Assembly: GCF_002874775.1 (NCBI RefSeq)
Contig: NZ_CP020991.1
Location: forward strand, 1,927,225 to 1,991,224
DNA: 64,000 bases
Reading direction: 5' to 3'
Origin: Monoglobus pectinilyticus
GTDB lineage: Bacteria; Bacillota; Clostridia; Monoglobales; Monoglobaceae
Under the pieces are notes generated by a model. That model made no database searches. It was not told where the DNA came from and saw only the letters and a program-made list of their open reading frames with translations. Position 1 is the first letter of the stretch; each line of letters starts with the position of its first letter. Both the position numbers and the translations under genes were made by a program. Shown piece after piece: positions 54,372 through 63,974 of the stretch.

Positions 54372-55242
54372 TAATACTATTATATCAAATCTGCCGGTTT
54401 TTTTAGGCTGTGACGCTGAGTATGAGGAGTCAAGTATATGTGTTTTCGGTGCGCCGTTTGATTCAACGACGTCATTCAGACCGGGAACGCGTTTTGCACC
54501 TCAGACCATGCGAGCCGATTCCTGGGGTCTTGAGACCTACAGCCCTTATCAGGACAGGGATTTAACCGATACAAAAATATTTGACTGCGGCGATTTAGAA
54601 CTTCCGCTGGGAGATACTGAGCAGGTGTTATCTATAATTGAAGATTTTGCTGCTGAGATTATTAAAGAAAACAAAACCCCTGTGATGATTGGCGGAGAAC
54701 ATTTAGTCACGCTTGGCGGGGTAAGGGCTTGTTATGATAAATACGGCGATGATTTAAGAATAATACACTTTGACGCACATACTGATTTAAGAGATGAAAT
54801 GTTCGGAGTGGAACTCAGTCATGCTACGGTGATACGTAGATGTTCAGAACTCTTAGGCGATAAAAAGATATGGCAGTTTGGTATACGAAGCGGAGAGAAG
54901 TATGAGTTTGAGTGGGCAAAGAAACATAATACTATAAATAAGTTTGATTTAAATGGTCTTGACGACTTAATATGTGAGTTAAAAGAAGCAAACTTGCCTG
55001 TCTATTTCACTGTGGATTTAGACGTATTAGACCCTTCGGTATTTCCGGGAACCGGTACGCCGGAACCGGGCGGCATAAGTTATAAGAAACTTCAGGACGC
55101 GGTGATTAAAGTGTGCGGCGGTCTGAATATAATAGCAGCTGACGTGGTGGAGCTTTGTCCGCATTATGATCAAAGCGGTGCCAGTACAGCAATTGCGTGC
55201 AAAATATTGCGAGAATTACTTTTAGCATTAAGCGGAAGATAG
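54364..55242 (+). CDS. speB: Agmatinase
   Basis: 292 residues from the ATG at 54364, with AAGGAG inside the end of speE. Ureohydrolase family with the binuclear manganese ligands visible: GGEHLVTLGG, HFDAHTDLRDEMFG and the FTVDLDVLDPSVFPG block, then GTGTPEPGG. Converts agmatine to putrescine and urea, linking the decarboxylase to spermidine synthase. The overlap with speE indicates coupled translation. Confidence 0.95.
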   Translation: MPDNTIISNLPVFLGCDAEYEESSICVFGAPFDSTTSFRPGTRFAPQTMRADSWGLETYSPYQDRDLTDTKIFDCGDLELPLGDTEQVLSIIEDFAAEIIKENKTPVMIGGEHLVTLGGVRACYDKYGDDLRIIHFDAHTDLRDEMFGVELSHATVIRRCSELLGDKKIWQFGIRSGEKYEFEWAKKHNTINKFDLNGLDDLICELKEANLPVYFTVDLDVLDPSVFPGTGTPEPGGISYKKLQDAVIKVCGGLNIIAADVVELCPHYDQSGASTAIACKILRELLLALSGR

Positions 55243-55264
55243 AATATGTTTTTAGGAGGATAAA

Positions 55265-56482
55265 ATGAGCAGAGCATTGATAATTGGAGCCGGCGGAGTG
55301 GCCGGTGTGGTGGCACATAAGTGCTGTGAAAATTTTGAAGTCTTTTCAGATATTATGATAGCGAGCAGAACGAAGGAGAAGTGTGATAGCCTGAAAGAAC
55401 GCTGTGAAGCATACAAGAAAAAAGTCGGGAGCGGCACTAATATAGAGACTGCTAAGGTTGACGCTGACAGCGTAGACGAGCTTATAAAGTTAATTAATTT
55501 ATATAAGCCTCAAATAGTAATAAACGTCGCGCTGCCGTATCAGGATTTGACTATAATGGACGCATGTCTTGAAACTAAAGTGGATTATTTGGATACTGCA
55601 AACTATGAACCGCCCGATACTGCCAAGTTTGAATATAAATGGCAGTGGGCTTACCGTGAAAAGTTTGAGAAAGCTGGAATAACAGCCATTTTGGGCAGCG
55701 GTTTTGACCCTGGGGTGACCGGTGTGTTCTGTGCGTATGCTCAAAAGCATATATTCGATGAAATAAATTATATCGATATACTCGACTGCAATGGCGGCGA
55801 CCATGGGTATCCGTTTGCAACCAACTTCAATCCGGAGATAAATATTCGTGAGGTTTCGGCAAACGGAAGCTATTGGCAGGATGGCAAGTGGATAGAGACA
55901 AAGCCTATGGAAATAAAACGGGAGTATAATTTTGACGAAGTAGGCGTTAAAGATATGTATCTGCTTCATCATGAAGAACTTGAATCTTTAGGGCTTAATA
56001 TAAAAGGTATAAAACGTATCAGGTTTTTTATGACATTTGGAGAGAGTTATCTCACGCATTTAAAATGTTTGGAGAACGTTGGAATGACGTCAATAGAACC
56101 GATAATTTATGAGGGCCGTGAAATTATACCGCTGCAGTTTTTAAAAGCCGTGCTTCCTGACCCGGCTTCATTGGGACCCAGAACTGTGGGTAAAACCAAT
56201 ATAGGATGTATATTCACCGGGAAAAAGGACGGGGAGGAAAAGACATATTATCTTTATAACGTTTGCGACCATCAGGAATGCTATAAAGAAGTCGGCTCCC
56301 AGGCGGTGTCATATACTACTGGAGTTCCTGCAATGATTGGCGCTGCAATGGTTCTCAGCGGAAAGTGGAAAAAGCCGGGGGTTTATAATGTTGAAGAAAT
56401 GGATCCCGACCCGTTTATGGAGGATTTAAATAAGTTTGGACTTCCCTGGAAGGAAGACTACGCACCTATTTTAGTAGATTAG
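55265..56482 (+). CDS. Carboxynorspermidine/carboxyspermidine synthase (saccharopine dehydrogenase family)
   Basis: 405 residues. N-terminal Rossmann motif IIGAGGVAGVVAHKC, then LPYQDLTIMDACLETKVDYLDTANYEP, SGFDPGVTGVFCAYA, GGDHGYPFATNFNPEIN and a late YNVCDHQECYKEVGSQAVSYTTGVPA. These fit carboxynorspermidine dehydrogenase (Lys1-like), which reductively condenses aspartate semialdehyde with a diamine. The usual partner, carboxynorspermidine decarboxylase (nspC), is not in the window. It is the last gene of the operon, with TTAGGAGG before the ATG. Confidence 0.88.
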   Translation: MSRALIIGAGGVAGVVAHKCCENFEVFSDIMIASRTKEKCDSLKERCEAYKKKVGSGTNIETAKVDADSVDELIKLINLYKPQIVINVALPYQDLTIMDACLETKVDYLDTANYEPPDTAKFEYKWQWAYREKFEKAGITAILGSGFDPGVTGVFCAYAQKHIFDEINYIDILDCNGGDHGYPFATNFNPEINIREVSANGSYWQDGKWIETKPMEIKREYNFDEVGVKDMYLLHHEELESLGLNIKGIKRIRFFMTFGESYLTHLKCLENVGMTSIEPIIYEGREIIPLQFLKAVLPDPASLGPRTVGKTNIGCIFTGKKDGEEKTYYLYNVCDHQECYKEVGSQAVSYTTGVPAMIGAAMVLSGKWKKPGVYNVEEMDPDPFMEDLNKFGLPWKEDYAPILVD

Positions 56483-56497
56483 CTAAATATAATATAT

Positions 56498-56526
56498 TCC
56501 GGGACAAAATTGTTCCGGATTTTTTA
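56498..56526 (+). terminator. Terminator of the polyamine operon
   Basis: TCCGGGAC-AAAATT-GTTCCGGA hairpin (8 bp, one G-T pair) followed by TTTTTT, 15 bases past the stop. Confidence 0.88.
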
Positions 56527-56960
56527 TATATAATTTTAGGGAAAACAATTTTATTATAGCGTAAATAATTGTTACTTTTCAGATTAAAGTAAATAAAAAT
56601 TTTTGAAAAGTAAAAATGCGGCAAGTTTGATTTTGCGAACGAAATAGATGTATTTCATAATGTATTGGAGTACAGTGGAACTTTTGCAGATTAATTATAT
56701 ATTTACAAAAATATAGTTATGAAACAGATTTGAAAAAATATATATTACCTGTCTCATCATTGTATTTATTTTGTGATTTTGTTCTTCTATTAAAAGCTTA
56801 AAAAATATTATAAAACAGTAATATTTCAAACAAAATAGCTGTATATGAAACTTGAAATTTGTTTAGTCAAATAAAAAAGCAAAATAACTGTAAATTATGC
56901 CGCCTTTTTATAATGAAAATTTATAAAAAGAGTGGTATAATTTGTATATATCTTTTCGAT
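56527..56960. other. AT-rich gene-free leader region before the PL11 gene
   Basis: About 430 bases with no convincing gene. Open reading in frame with the lyase extends back to 56859 but has no start signal, while the real signal peptide starts at 56976. No consensus promoter with 17-base spacing was found. Control by another sigma factor or an activator is possible. Confidence 0.45.
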
Positions 56961-56975
56961 TGGAGGGTTAATTTT

Positions 56976-59900
56976 ATGAAGAAAAAGTTATTTTGCGTTA
57001 TACTGTCAATCATGATGTTGGCAGGATGTATTCCTGCAATGGCAGTTCAGGATGGTCCTGAATTGAATTCTGAAATACAGCAGAGTTCAGAGCAGCCAAG
57101 GCAGATGGAGAAATTAGACAGAGGTGCTTTTGGAGCTACGGCACCGTCAGGCGGAGTTTATTTGAGCTGGAGGCTATTAGGAAGCGAGCCCATGGATACT
57201 GTTTTTAACATTTATAAAAACGAGCAAAAATTGGTAGATTTCATTAACAATACCAATTACACTGATCTTGAAGGTTCAGAGACGGATAAGTATACAATAG
57301 CGCCTGTAATTAACGGACAGGAAGGCGAGAAATGTGAACCTATAACCATATTGGCAGGTCATGCTGATAAGGGACAGGAATCCGTTCCGTATACATATTT
57401 TGATATACCGCTGAATATTCCGTCACCGGCAAGTGATTATGAGATAGTATATGACAGCGGAAAGTCAAACAGTCCTATAGGCGGAGCAAACGATGTGTCG
57501 GTTGGTGACGTTGACGGCGACGGCGAGTATGAGATAATTCTGAAGTGGGATCCTAATAATTCAAAGGATAATTCTCAGTCAGGAAAAACAGGCAGAGTAT
57601 ATTTGGATTGCTATGAAATGGATGGAACCCAGCTTTGGAGAATCGATATGGGAGTTAATATCAGAGCCGGAGCACACTATACTCAATTCCAGGTTTATGA
57701 TTATGACGGAGACGGAAGGGCTGAATTAGCGGTAAAAACAGCGCCCGGAACTATAGACGGAGCAGGTAATTATGTAACACAGGCAGGAACTACAGAGGCA
57801 ATAAAAAGCGCTGATAATTCGGCGTCTTATGTTAACTCAAGCGGATTTATCATTGACGGACCTGAATATCTGACAATCTTTAACGGTCAGACCGGAGCGG
57901 CAATGCAGACGGTTGATTATGACCCGGGAAGAGGAGATACCACTACTTGGGGAAAGACCAGTGACAAGACAAACAGAGTAGACAGATTTTTGGCATGCAC
58001 AGCTTATCTTGACGGAGTACATCCGAGTCTTGTAACTGCCCGCGGATATTATGGAAAAGCTATTGTAGTGGCATATGACTGGGACGGAAAGAACTTAAAT
58101 AAGCGCTGGAGATGTGACAGCACGGTCTCAGGTTACGGCAGTCTTGCGGGACAGGGTAACCATAATGTTTCCGTAGCGGATTTGGACGGCGACGGCTGTG
58201 ATGAGATAGTATACGGCAGCGCTGCTATAGATAATGACGGAACTGTGGCTCATTCAACAGGATGGGGACATGGAGATGCTATTCACGTTTCAGACTTTAA
58301 CAATGACGGCAAACAGGAAATTTTCGGAGTTTTAGAAGAAAAACCTAACTGGGGAACCGGATTTAGAGATGCGGCAGGAAAAGAGACATGGCATTTTAAA
58401 GCGAGCGGTGATGACGGAAGAGGAGTAATGGATTATTTCAGTCCTAAATATGGAGTTCTTGCTTGGGATGCAGCTTTTGGTGTACGTACTATTGGCGGCG
58501 AATTAATCAGCAAAACAACTTTGCATGATGGTTCATATCCTAACTTTCCGATTTATTGGGACGGGGATTTGTACCGTGAGCATTTTAACGGCGACAGAAT
58601 AAGTAAGTGGAATGACGATACCCTATCGTTTGGCAGACTCTGGACTATTTATACTAATAATTCTGTAAAGTTTATTAACAGCACGAAGACTAATCCAAAT
58701 CTGCAGGCAGATTTGTTTGGTGACTGGAGAGAGGAAATAATACTAAGGCATTCTGACAATTCAGCTTTGCGTGTGTTTGCTTCTATCAGTCCGACCGACT
58801 ATAAGTTTACAACATTTATGCACGACAGCCAATACCGCAGTGCTATAGCTTGGCAGAATACCGCGTATAATCAGCCTCCGCATCAAAGTTATTACATAGG
58901 ATATGACAAAGATGTTTCAGAATATGTTCAGCCTAATTTATACTATGCGCCGCTTCCTGAGAGTGTAGTGACCGTGAAAGATAGCAGCGGAAATCTGCTT
59001 TCAGGCGCCAGTGTTAAAATAGACAGTCAGATTATGACAACTGATGAAAATGGAATGGTATCTGCAAGACTGCTTCCGGGAACCCATAATTATGAGGTAG
59101 AACTAGATAGGTATATATTGAGTAAAGGGGCATTTGAAGTGCCTGAAAACAGCGGAGCTGCGCTTGAAGTAGTTCTTGAAGCTAAGCAGTATATATACGA
59201 CAGCAGTAATGACGAAACAGGTTCAAAATTTGTATATGACGGAAGTGAAGGAGCAGCTTTAACTTTCTCAAGTTCAAAAGAGTGGCAGTTTACACAAGAC
59301 AGCTCTGATGGAGGCAGAAGCTTCAAAGCTGATTTTGAAACGGCATACGGCGGCAATGCTGAACTGGAATTTGCATTTGGAACAGGCGGTACTAAAGACG
59401 CCGGAGGTGCATGGAATTGGACAGGAAGAGCTTATACTTATGAGATTAAGCTATTGGATTCAACAGAAAAAACAGTTTTGGCAATAGGTCAGGAATATTC
59501 GGAATCAGGGGCAAATGAGGCCTATTATTATTCAGGAACAGGAGCAAAAACAAATATTTCATCAGGAACAGTCTTTGGCTCGCCCAATATAACCAAGAGA
59601 AGCTCTTCGAACTGGAGAATTAAAATTTCCCTTGATTTAACAAATGGAACAGCTAAATTGATATTGAGCGACGATTCCGGTGAAAATGGATATATTATTG
59701 AAAATATATCCATTGATTCTGCAGACTTTAGTTCTCTTGAGATAGGTTCGATTGCTTCTAGCAATGTAACCTGGTCGCCGAAGGTAAAAGATGTATTGTA
59801 TTGGGCGGATTCTGTAACTCCGCCGTCACCGCCGCCGACACTTGACCCAACAAAACCAACACCTACAGCTAAACCAACAGCTGAACCCACTGCTACACCA

Positions 59901-60974
59901 TTACCGACAGACGCTCCTATAATTGGACAAAGCTGGGATTTTGACAATCTAAAGGCAGGGGATATTTATGGAAATAGTGATGATAATAATACTATCTCAA
60001 ATAATAACGGAAAATCAATAAATATAGATTTCGGAACATCGGCTGCTGACGGCGCTGTGCCGCCTGCAATAACCCAAAGAGCTGAAGGAAATAACTATAT
60101 TCAGTTTACTGATAAAGGCGCCGGTCAGGACGGCTGGTCATATTTGCCGGAAACTGTTTTAGACGGAGATAAGATAATATTTGAAGAAGATTTCATGAGC
60201 GGAGACACAGCTAAGGATACACCGCTGTTTAGAATATTTGATTCAAATAATGCCAACCCGGATAATACATATACTACTGCTAAAGACGGCAGAGTGTTTG
60301 AAGTGATGACAGTGGAAGGCGGAACGCTGAAGTTAAATGATTATTTCTCTATGGGCGCTTCCGCTACAAAGCCTAAGGATACTCAGATTTCCGGATTTAG
60401 TTTCAGTCCTAATAAATGGTATAGCTTAAAACTTGAATATACAAAGAGCGATAATAAAGTAAAGGTTTATACTAAAGAAGCTGACAGTTCTGACTATACA
60501 TTGAGAGGAACGGTTACGCTTGGCTCCGGTACTAAAAAAATTGATGAGGTTCCGCAGCTTTTGCCTACAAAAGTTCAATGTTCTACTCGTGGTTCTTCTG
60601 CAAACAGCTTAGGTATTGATAATATTACCGTGGGTGTCCAGGGGGGCTCGGAGGTTCCTGAAGTAACTCCTACAGTTCAGCCGGCTTCTGAATTTATGTA
60701 TACTTTGAATTCGATAGCGGAAGCTGAAAATGGCATAAATATAAATCTAACAAAAAATAAAGAAGGAATCGGATCGAACGTAATAATTGCAGCGGCGTAT
60801 GACAGGGAGACAGGGGCTTTGACCGCTGTTGAAACCAGTGATATAACAATGAATGTTGGAGATTCATCCAATATATTCGTACCATTAGCCGTATCGGAAA
60901 CCAATGAAATTAAGGTGTTTGTTTGGAACTCAACAGACGGAATAGAACCTCTTTCAAAAAGTATAAGTAAATAG
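56976..60974 (+). CDS. PL11 rhamnogalacturonan lyase, secreted multidomain
   Basis: 1332 residues from the ATG at 56976 (GGAGGG upstream, signal peptide follows). The signal region contains LAGC, a possible lipobox, and also an AMA site for ordinary cleavage. The PL11 beta-propeller occupies about 25-655: RQMEKLDRGAFGA start, GDVDGDGEYEIILKWDP, YDYDGDGRAELAVKTAPG, RAGAHYTQF and ADLFGDWREEI, with several calcium-binding DxDGDG loops. A Cna-like beta domain (660-730), a LamG-like module (735-945), a PT linker, a module shared with the CE8 protein (about 985-1225) and a C-terminal beta domain follow. It cuts the rhamnogalacturonan-I backbone by elimination. No SLH domain is present, so it is released or lipid-linked. 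Confidence 0.93.
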   Translation: MKKKLFCVILSIMMLAGCIPAMAVQDGPELNSEIQQSSEQPRQMEKLDRGAFGATAPSGGVYLSWRLLGSEPMDTVFNIYKNEQKLVDFINNTNYTDLEGSETDKYTIAPVINGQEGEKCEPITILAGHADKGQESVPYTYFDIPLNIPSPASDYEIVYDSGKSNSPIGGANDVSVGDVDGDGEYEIILKWDPNNSKDNSQSGKTGRVYLDCYEMDGTQLWRIDMGVNIRAGAHYTQFQVYDYDGDGRAELAVKTAPGTIDGAGNYVTQAGTTEAIKSADNSASYVNSSGFIIDGPEYLTIFNGQTGAAMQTVDYDPGRGDTTTWGKTSDKTNRVDRFLACTAYLDGVHPSLVTARGYYGKAIVVAYDWDGKNLNKRWRCDSTVSGYGSLAGQGNHNVSVADLDGDGCDEIVYGSAAIDNDGTVAHSTGWGHGDAIHVSDFNNDGKQEIFGVLEEKPNWGTGFRDAAGKETWHFKASGDDGRGVMDYFSPKYGVLAWDAAFGVRTIGGELISKTTLHDGSYPNFPIYWDGDLYREHFNGDRISKWNDDTLSFGRLWTIYTNNSVKFINSTKTNPNLQADLFGDWREEIILRHSDNSALRVFASISPTDYKFTTFMHDSQYRSAIAWQNTAYNQPPHQSYYIGYDKDVSEYVQPNLYYAPLPESVVTVKDSSGNLLSGASVKIDSQIMTTDENGMVSARLLPGTHNYEVELDRYILSKGAFEVPENSGAALEVVLEAKQYIYDSSNDETGSKFVYDGSEGAALTFSSSKEWQFTQDSSDGGRSFKADFETAYGGNAELEFAFGTGGTKDAGGAWNWTGRAYTYEIKLLDSTEKTVLAIGQEYSESGANEAYYYSGTGAKTNISSGTVFGSPNITKRSSSNWRIKISLDLTNGTAKLILSDDSGENGYIIENISIDSADFSSLEIGSIASSNVTWSPKVKDVLYWADSVTPPSPPPTLDPTKPTPTAKPTAEPTATPLPTDAPIIGQSWDFDNLKAGDIYGNSDDNNTISNNNGKSINIDFGTSAADGAVPPAITQRAEGNNYIQFTDKGAGQDGWSYLPETVLDGDKIIFEEDFMSGDTAKDTPLFRIFDSNNANPDNTYTTAKDGRVFEVMTVEGGTLKLNDYFSMGASATKPKDTQISGFSFSPNKWYSLKLEYTKSDNKVKVYTKEADSSDYTLRGTVTLGSGTKKIDEVPQLLPTKVQCSTRGSSANSLGIDNITVGVQGGSEVPEVTPTVQPASEFMYTLNSIAEAENGININLTKNKEGIGSNVIIAAAYDRETGALTAVETSDITMNVGDSSNIFVPLAVSETNEIKVFVWNSTDGIEPLSKSISK

Positions 60975-60980
60975 TTAATT

Positions 60981-61058
60981 CCCCCGGGAACTGATATACC
61001 TCTCTATAAGTGTCTAACTTTTGGCGGATAATATCAAATTTTTCCCGGGGGAGTGTTT
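60981..61058 (+). terminator. Terminator of the PL11 gene with conserved CTAACTTTT loop
   Basis: Perfect 10-bp stem CCCCCGGGAA (60981-60990) / TTCCCGGGGG (61042-61051), T-run after. The 51-base loop includes CCTC, AGTGTCTAACTTTTGG, then ATATCAA, matching the loop of the terminator at 30782. Confidence 0.85.
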
Positions 61059-61229
61059 TTAATGTATCAATTAATAAAAACTTTATTTTAGTTTATAAAT
61101 ATTTTATAATTGCTTTATTTGTTTTCAATTTTTGGGATTTATACTCTTAACATAGATTGAGACATATGTTAAATCTAAACTCAAAACTCAAAACAAAAAA
61201 TCTATCAATTATGAAAGCGAGGCAAATGT

Positions 61230-62381
61230 ATGAAAAAGACAAGAAACAGAATCATCCGAGCTGCGGCGTGCATAGGCGTTGGAGTTGCAGTCCTGGGAAT
61301 GGCGGTATTTGCTAATTTTGACAACGCCAATGGATATGGCGTGGTTAAAGAAGCTGCAAAAAATACCTTTTTCTCTTCTGACAATGTTACTGCGGATATA
61401 AACGTTTCAGCTGATTTGGAAGGCTCAAATCTTTTTGGCGGAAAAGCGCTGATAAAAAAAGATGCCGGCGGGGATGTAAAAATGCAGACTTCGTCACAAT
61501 CGTATGATGAAACCGGAACACTGGTGGATACTGACAATTTAATGACTATTCAAGACGGTTACAGATTATCATCATACACTTATAATACCGATGAAGGTCC
61601 GGAGACTCACAAAACAAAGTACAAAATGAGTGACAGGGATATTTCTGAAGAGTTGTTTACGAATACAGAAGTTTTGGATAAACAGATTGGCTTCCTTGAA
61701 ACTTTGGCGGATACTTTAATAGGCGACATAAAAAATAATATAGTTCTCACTGATTCAAATGACGGAAACAGAACTTATACAATTAACATGACAGGGGAAC
61801 AGCTTCCTAAATATATGACAGCAGCATTTTCATTATTTAACGCGTCATTGAGAGCAAACTATGAAAATTCTAATGAAATCTTCGATGAAGAAAACGTTAA
61901 TATCCAGACAATGTCTGAAATGTTCCTGAACAAAAATGAGCCGTACGTGAATACAATAAGCGGCAGCGTATCCATTGATAATGCCGGAAGAATCTCCGCA
62001 TTTAACGGTAAAGTTGTTTTGACAGGTTATGACAACTCAGGAGCTCAGAAGAATTTAAATATGAGTTTAGACGCTGCATTTAAAGATTATGGAACAACCA
62101 GCATTGAGAGAGTGAACGCTGATGAATATGAGGATATGTCTGTAAGCGTAACAACTAAGTATGCAGTGGAAGAAGACGGTTCAGGTCATATGACTATAAC
62201 AGAAAGTGATGAAGATGTTGAAGGCGATATAAACGGTTCAGTCAATCTTCAAGCAAATAATAAAGACGGTACTTTTTCGACTTATACTGTAAGCAGCGAT
62301 GGAAAACTTAGAGATGAAAACGGAAATGTTGTTACCGTAGTGAATAATGAAAGCTCAGAAGCGGTTAATGACGCGGCATAA
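61230..62381 (+). CDS. Exported or membrane-anchored protein of unknown function, beside an ABC exporter
   Basis: 383 residues. Basic N-terminus and one hydrophobic segment (about 10-29) that can be a signal peptide or anchor. The rest is hydrophilic, acidic and beta-rich, with the pattern NVTADINVSADL...GGKALIKKD...SSYTYNTDEG. This slightly recalls lipoprotein-type 'LolA/LppX-like' folds, but no family is recognised. It has its own weak AAAGCGAGGC ribosome binding site, and the ABC ATPase begins 49 bases downstream. The order suggests it is exported by, or serves, that transporter. Confidence 0.7.
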   Translation: MKKTRNRIIRAAACIGVGVAVLGMAVFANFDNANGYGVVKEAAKNTFFSSDNVTADINVSADLEGSNLFGGKALIKKDAGGDVKMQTSSQSYDETGTLVDTDNLMTIQDGYRLSSYTYNTDEGPETHKTKYKMSDRDISEELFTNTEVLDKQIGFLETLADTLIGDIKNNIVLTDSNDGNRTYTINMTGEQLPKYMTAAFSLFNASLRANYENSNEIFDEENVNIQTMSEMFLNKNEPYVNTISGSVSIDNAGRISAFNGKVVLTGYDNSGAQKNLNMSLDAAFKDYGTTSIERVNADEYEDMSVSVTTKYAVEEDGSGHMTITESDEDVEGDINGSVNLQANNKDGTFSTYTVSSDGKLRDENGNVVTVVNNESSEAVNDAA

Positions 62382-62430
62382 GAAAAACGGTGCGTGTATA
62401 ACAATTTAAGAATCAGAAAGGCAGTTAAAT

Positions 62431-63198
62431 ATGGATAATAAGAATAATACTGTTCTATCAGTTCATAGCTTAAAAAAATTATTCAGAAACGGCCGCGGAG
62501 TAAACAATATCACCCTCAATGTTAATGAGGGTGATATTGTAGGTTTGCTGGGTCCTAACGGTTCGGGAAAAACAACGGCTATGAAATCAATAATAGGCAT
62601 GAATAGGATTGACGAAGGTGAAATACAGATTTTTGGATATGATATAGATGATGATTTCGAATCTGCAATGGAGAGTGTTGGATGCTTGATAGAAACTCCG
62701 GCACTTTATGACAGAATGAGCGCTTATCAGAATTTAAAAGCTGCGGCTAGGTTTTATAAATATCCTGATAAAAGAACAGAAACAGAGGCTATAAATAATG
62801 CATTGTCATTAGTAGGTCTTGATAAATACTCTAAGGATAAAGCCGGAAGCTTCTCGCTGGGAATGCGTCAAAGGCTTGGGATAGCTTTGGCTCTTTTGCC
62901 GCGTCCTAGACTTGTAATACTTGATGAACCTACTAACGGGCTGGATATTGAAGGAGTTGTTCATATCCGCAGTGTTATTAAAGAAATGTCTGAAAAAAAT
63001 AAAACAACCTTTTTAATATCCGGACATGTTGCGTCAGAACTTGAAAAACTATGCGACAAGGTAGCAGTTATATATGACGGCAGACTGCTGGCTATGAACA
63101 GTATGGAGGAAGTTCTTGAAAATTTCCCTTCGTTGGAAGATTATTTTCTTTCTATAGTAGGCAACGCTAAGGATACTGAAAGGAGGCGTGTAATATGA
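62431..63198 (+). CDS. ABC transporter ATP-binding protein (bacitracin/lantibiotic-exporter type)
   Basis: 255 residues. Walker A GPNGSGKT (about 38-45), Q-loop region near CLIETPALYD, signature SLGMRQRLGIAL, Walker B LVILDEPTNGL and a switch His in ISGHVASEL. The short C-terminus and CLIETPALYDRMSAYQNL block match ABC-2 type exporters such as bacitracin and lantibiotic immunity systems, though such systems have many substrates. AGAAAGGCAG precedes the ATG. The stop overlaps the start of the permease gene. Confidence 0.93.
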   Translation: MDNKNNTVLSVHSLKKLFRNGRGVNNITLNVNEGDIVGLLGPNGSGKTTAMKSIIGMNRIDEGEIQIFGYDIDDDFESAMESVGCLIETPALYDRMSAYQNLKAAARFYKYPDKRTETEAINNALSLVGLDKYSKDKAGSFSLGMRQRLGIALALLPRPRLVILDEPTNGLDIEGVVHIRSVIKEMSEKNKTTFLISGHVASELEKLCDKVAVIYDGRLLAMNSMEEVLENFPSLEDYFLSIVGNAKDTERRRVI

Positions 63199-63941
63199 GT
63201 GGATTGCTGGCTAATTACAGGAATGAATGCGCTAAGCTGATGAGCAGTAAAAAATACATAGTTTTTATAATAATAGAAATTTTGATTTGCGCTGTAGCGG
63301 TATTTTCAAAACTGATAGTGACGTCTATTTCAAAGGGAACTTGGACCATGAATAATATAAGTTCTCCTATTTCGCTCATGACGTTGTTCGTTCAGGCTAT
63401 AGTTCCATTTATTATAATGCTTGCTTCGTGCGACCTGTTTGCGGGAGAATTTCAGGACAAGACTATACGCGCGGTGTTTATGCGCCCCACAGCAAGATAT
63501 AAGGTTTTTGTAGGAAAGGTTTTGGCAGTTATTACTATAGCTGCTGTAAATATGGCGGTAGTTCTGATATCTTCAAGCATATTTGATATTATTGTTTCAG
63601 GAAGCGTAGTGAATTTAGGATATGCAGTATGGGCATATATTTTGGATATGGTGCCTTTGGCAGTTTTGGCGCTTATGACAATTATGATAAATCAGCTTGT
63701 AAAAAACTCGACATTTGCGATGTTTTTGGCTATAATAGTATATATAGGCCTGAATGTGCTGGGAATTTATTTTTCAAATCTAAGCGGATTAGTATTTACC
63801 GGATATATGCAGTGGCATAAACTGTGGTTAGGCGCCGGACTGCCAATATCAGCATTATTCAGCAAAATTTTGCTTATGCTGGGTTACGGATTAACCTTTA
63901 CTGCTGTAGGTTATTATTTGTTTAGGTTTAAGGAATGCTGA
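63195..63941 (+). CDS. ABC-2 type permease subunit
   Basis: 248 residues with six hydrophobic segments. The cytoplasmic N-terminus ends LLANYRNECAKLMSSKKY. The EFQDKTIRAVFMRPTARYKVFVGK stretch is the conserved coupling segment of ABC-2 membrane proteins. Overlaps the ATPase gene by four bases, so the two form one transporter. AAAGGAGGCG lies before the ATG. Confidence 0.9.
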   Translation: MSGLLANYRNECAKLMSSKKYIVFIIIEILICAVAVFSKLIVTSISKGTWTMNNISSPISLMTLFVQAIVPFIIMLASCDLFAGEFQDKTIRAVFMRPTARYKVFVGKVLAVITIAAVNMAVVLISSSIFDIIVSGSVVNLGYAVWAYILDMVPLAVLALMTIMINQLVKNSTFAMFLAIIVYIGLNVLGIYFSNLSGLVFTGYMQWHKLWLGAGLPISALFSKILLMLGYGLTFTAVGYYLFRFKEC

Positions 63942-63974
63942 TAAGATAAACCGCTGGATTACGGAGGCGGATAT

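Noticed and set aside
56859-56975. 39-codon N-terminal extension of the PL11 lyase
   Set aside because: There is no ribosome binding site at the upstream ATG; GGAGGG and a signal peptide mark the start at 56976.
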